Source: Diprion similis (taxonomy: Eukaryota > Arthropoda > Insecta > Hymenoptera > Diprionidae). From it: 64,000 nt of DNA. The notes under the pieces are model-generated. The model had not been told where the DNA came from and searched no databases. It saw only the letters and a program-made list of their open reading frames with translations. This document shows, in pieces, positions 60,554 through 64,000 of the stretch. The DNA lies in NCBI RefSeq assembly GCF_021155765.1, contig NC_060118.1, positions 4,278,001-4,342,000 on the forward strand, read 5' to 3'. Position numbers and translations under genes: made by a program. Numbering within the stretch: the first letter of the stretch is position 1; every line of letters begins with the position of its first letter.

Positions 60554-63500
60554 ATGAGATCTGAGAACAAAAATGACAAGCTCAACGAAGTTCTTGGCCT
60601 GTTACTTCTGACTGATTATTCCATCGCTTCAACAACATGCCTCGATATATTACTCTCACACATCGAAAAGAATATTTCGAGCAGAGGTAAGATATGTTTC
60701 ATTAAATTTGCAATCAGCTGTCTCGTATATTTTAAACTTTTCCAACTAAATCCTTAAGGGGTAACACCACTGTAAAAACCTGAACATTGCAAAATTTTTT
60801 TTGGATGGAAGAAAAGTCAATAAGATGATAATATTTAAGAAAGTTGTTAGATATATATTCAAGAATGGCACCACTGGAGCCATTCTCCTATAGCTGCTGC
60901 AAATTTGATTCTGGAAAATAATGGCTTTATCTACATATTAATAGCTACAGAAATACGTTGGGGATTTTTCATAAGTTAATTTAAACATTATTTATTAACA
61001 AATAAGTGCCCTTTCTTTTGCCAAAAATGGAACGTTCTCATTCAAATACTCGCCAATTATACAAAAATCAATATTTTTCAAATCCCCTACACATTTCTGT
61101 AGGTATTAATGTGTAGATTGAGTGATTTTGTTTCCGCATGAAAATTTGCACCAGTTACACTGCGTGCCGCAGAATTCAACATGTCTCGCGAGAATGGCTC
61201 CAGTGTCGCCATTTTTTAATATTTGTTGATAATAATTTTTTGTATTATACTCAAATATACGCCTAATAATTTTCTTAAATATTCTTATATGATTGCCTTA
61301 CATAAAAAATTTAAAAAAAAAAGGTAAAAAAAGCGGGTTTCTTTTGTTTTTACAATGGTGTTACCCCTCAATGATAGTTATAATTTCTATGTGTTACAGG
61401 TTGCATCGGCGGTGATGTTGACAAGTCCATTTTGCAAAAATGGGTTTCGAAAGCAATGCATGCTTGGGCAGTCGACAAGAAACCTTGCCAGGCTGTGACG
61501 ATATTCACCATAAAATTGGTCGGGATTCTTGGTCGCAATGAAGTCGACTTTCTCTACTGGTACCACAAAGATATACTGAATAAATTATGCGCAATCTTTG
61601 CTCTGAAAGATTTCCACGTCGATTTCTCCGTTAAAATGGCTTACACCAAGATGCTACTTGAATTCGTTAACCACACAAGCGGACGGCAATGGATCATCGA
61701 GACTGGTAGATGTCAATCACAATTTTATTGACCTGCTATTTACACGAATACAAGCGTAAAACTCGTCAAAATGTTTTTATTGGTACAATTTAAAGGTTTT
61801 TTTTAACAATTTTGTTACTGTTTTGTTTTAATCAACAAGCATTTTATTTACGTTGGTAAATCTCTGTCAATTTCTTGGGCTTCGGTTTTTCTAATACGCT
61901 TAGTCAATTCCTGATCGTCAGTAAAATTCGAATTATGTATAAATTTGTCAATTTTCCTTGCAAGGTTTCAATGGTGTGTAAAATCATCTGTTATTTTAAT
62001 CTGACATCTACGGTCAAATCTTGGTATGGCTAATCAGAAATTGCTGGTACGAAAAGAAAAACCTTAATTCATCAAGTTACCTCATTTATTTGATTCGACC
62101 GCATCCGACTCGTATTCAAATATGATTCAGATAAGTTAATTAGATTTATTTTGTCAACGATAAATTTTGTACAGACTATTTCTGCAGATGAAAAGAAAAA
62201 AATCTGTAAAAGTGAAGCATATTTTTGTGAGTTTTTACGCAGCAAGAATATTAATTCATAAACTTTTCCAATCAAGATATTATCTAAAACTATTATAGGA
62301 ATATAATTTTCCAAAAAACGTCACAATGAAAATATCACTGAGATTTTCAACATGATCATTATTAATTTCACAGAGGCGTGGATACAAGTAGCAACATTTT
62401 GCCACTCGAATCGGATGCTGTACGTTACAAGAGAGAGTCGAAAATTCATATGTAAATTATTGATGTTCGAATCTGGAAACACCGTATTTTGCGGACGAGT
62501 CATTTCTGTGGCTGCCGAACCTTTTATCAAGAATAACTTCGGCCCTCAGTCTCAACAAAATCTTGAAGAAAATGAGGCATTTCTTAGTGCAATAGACGTC
62601 CTAACCGTCATAATGGAAAACACACTATTTTTGAGTATGGACAACGCGATACCACGGCTCCTGGATTCGGTGACAAATCTCAAATCCAAGATAATGGGTT
62701 TGTTCGAAACCTGCACAAGCATAAAATTCCACTCACACATTATGAAGCTGGTATATCTACTGCCCTTCATGAAACTCAAAGAGGGAATTAATGAGTCCGA
62801 TGGAGTCGTGGACTCTGAAGCATGGGAGGTTTTTGGAGTGAATTTACAATTCATAGACTCAGTACTACTGGCAAGAAAACACATTTTGGGCGTGGCAAAC
62901 GGCGGAAAGTTGCTTTTAACGTACTTCAAAAAAGTGAATCGATTGTGTGATATAAAAATGCCAAGTAATTACCAAATTGAAAGTCACGCTGTAGTTTCAC
63001 TGGTAATGAAAAAAGTAACTTCTGGTATTGACTGTAAATACATATGATATTCACGTCTCATTATCTTATGAAAATTACTTATCTCGTTCATAGTAGATTG
63101 AAAGTTGAATTTCAACCCCATTAAAAAATTTGACCCCAAAGATTTTTGGTGCAAAACGGTCTAATCTTTTCAATCGCCACATTGTCCGATTCTAGATTTA
63201 TCCTGAGTGTTCATGTTTTCCCCTGAAATATCTTGATAGATATTATGAGATTTTTATTTAAAATCGGGGGTTTTATTGCAAAGCCTCAAATTTTACATAG
63301 TAGGATTATAATTGATTGATATGATGTTGCACATCTTACACTTCTAACAAAATATCCTCAGTTTCTTTTGTTTTTCAAAATTATATCAGTGATCAAGTTT
63401 TGTTTAGTCCCTCGTCCATCCATTACCACCTAATGCATTTTTTTCTTAACGCCTCATCAACTAAAGGGGAAAAAACCTTTATTTATTGACAAAAATGTTT

Positions 63501-64000
63501 TACGCAGATGTGCCTGTTGGACGTATTTGTGCGTGTACCGGAAATTCCTGAAGACGAATTCGAAATCTTTGTGCACAAATTTTTCAGCATCACAAGCACT
63601 TATACACAAAGATTCTGCTACATGGTACGCGATACATTGCTGAGGGAAGAATTTCCGACAGAATTAATGGCCAAAACATCTATTCAAATAATACTAGACA
63701 CATTGGACGTCATGGACAGGGTAGGTAATCAGGTTACATTTATCACTTACAATAAGTAATATTACTTTGAAAAATTGGAAGAGGAAATTTTGTGATGATT
63801 CATAACTTAACAACCAATTGTGATAAATATTAAACAAAAATCAGAATGTTCTATTCGATGAATAGAGTGAAAAAAAAAATTGACATAGACGAAAAATGCG
63901 GTATTAAAATCTTAGCTGATTTAAAAGATAACGCCCCATAAACAATAATCATTTTTCAATTTATTCTTTCAATCACAGGAGGGCGTGACAATTATATTTC
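60554..64000 (+). CDS. Partial helical-repeat-like protein, possibly BRAT1-like (5' part)
   Basis: Five exons join in frame: 60554-60686, 61400-61705, 62374-63014, 63508-63720 and 63979 onward, leaving the window. The ~440 residues seen are Leu/Ile-rich helical segments without signal peptide, transmembrane helix or catalytic motif, as in ARM/HEAT-type proteins. The start at MRSENKNDKL was chosen because upstream codons are Cys-rich and unlike a protein; Met at 60545 or 60473 are alternatives. Exon 3 ends at GTAACT (63015), because the nearby GTATTG donor at 63025 would put exon 4 out of frame. An early CLDILL segment and the ETEAWIQVATFCHSN...RESRKFICKLL stretch loosely recall the N-terminus of BRAT1 (BRCA1-associated ATM activator), but this is memory of family pattern, not a search. 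Intron 1 contains a foldback element. Confidence 0.7.
60757..61369. mobile_element. Foldback element in intron 1 of the last gene
   Basis: GGGGTAACACCACTGTAAAAAC at the left is mirrored by GTTTTTACAATGGTGTTACCCC at the right. A second pair lies inside: AGAATGGCACCACTGGAGCC near 60863 and an inverted relative, AGAATGGCTCCAGTGTCGCC, near 61191. It is about 0.6 kb, AT-rich and without open frames. Confidence 0.75.

Noticed and set aside
63015-63024. Alternative donor GTATTG at 63025 for exon 3 of the last gene
   Set aside because: Using it gives exon 4 an early stop; the donor GTAACT at 63015 keeps exon 4 open over all 71 codons.

Overview
The window looks like a piece of an insect nuclear genome. 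It is AT-rich, has short exons bounded by GT/AG introns, dispersed foldback DNA elements and a decayed LINE retrotransposon. The gene content is typical of holometabolous insects, and Hymenoptera is my best guess, from general impression only. Nothing looks bacterial, viral or organellar.

Layout. 3.8-6.0 kb (+): single-exon gene for a ten-finger C2H2 zinc-finger protein. 10.4-23.3 kb (-): two tandem glycoside hydrolase family 31 (alpha-glucosidase) genes, each membrane-anchored with a trefoil domain. I could join all 16 exons of each into an open frame (942 and 1021 residues). Exons 2-16 have identical lengths in the two copies. 23.3-29.7 kb: gene-poor. 29.8-33.3 kb (-): four-exon UBALD-type UBA-like gene (131 residues). 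35.2-36.5 kb (+): intronless TADA3 (SAGA/ADA histone acetyltransferase subunit). 39.8-42.4 kb (-): six-exon single-pass membrane protein with a VWC domain and a PPPY tail, DGCR2/IDD-like (604 residues). 60.5 kb to the end (+): first five exons of a helical-repeat-like protein, tentatively BRAT1-like, which runs off the window.

Between 42.4 and 60.5 kb there is no host gene I can support. The region is packed with repeats: a ~1 kb foldback element, an OTU-protease-like relic near GC-rich hairpin clusters, a 4.15 kb R1-type LINE with a 16-bp target-site duplication, a nearly perfect ~0.7 kb foldback element, two interleaved long inverted repeats, and a row of three small hairpin elements. Further foldback elements lie at 6.9-7.8 kb, in intron 5 of the upstream GH31 gene, in intron 1 of the UBALD gene (two copies of one family) and in intron 1 of the last gene.

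The host genes do not form a pathway. The GH31 pair is one locus of recent tandem origin, probably for extracellular, apical or lysosomal digestion of alpha-glucosides. The TADA3, zinc-finger and UBALD genes are ordinary housekeeping or regulatory neighbours. Exon coordinates were read by eye from splice signals; each joined gene stays in frame, but single-base errors are possible.
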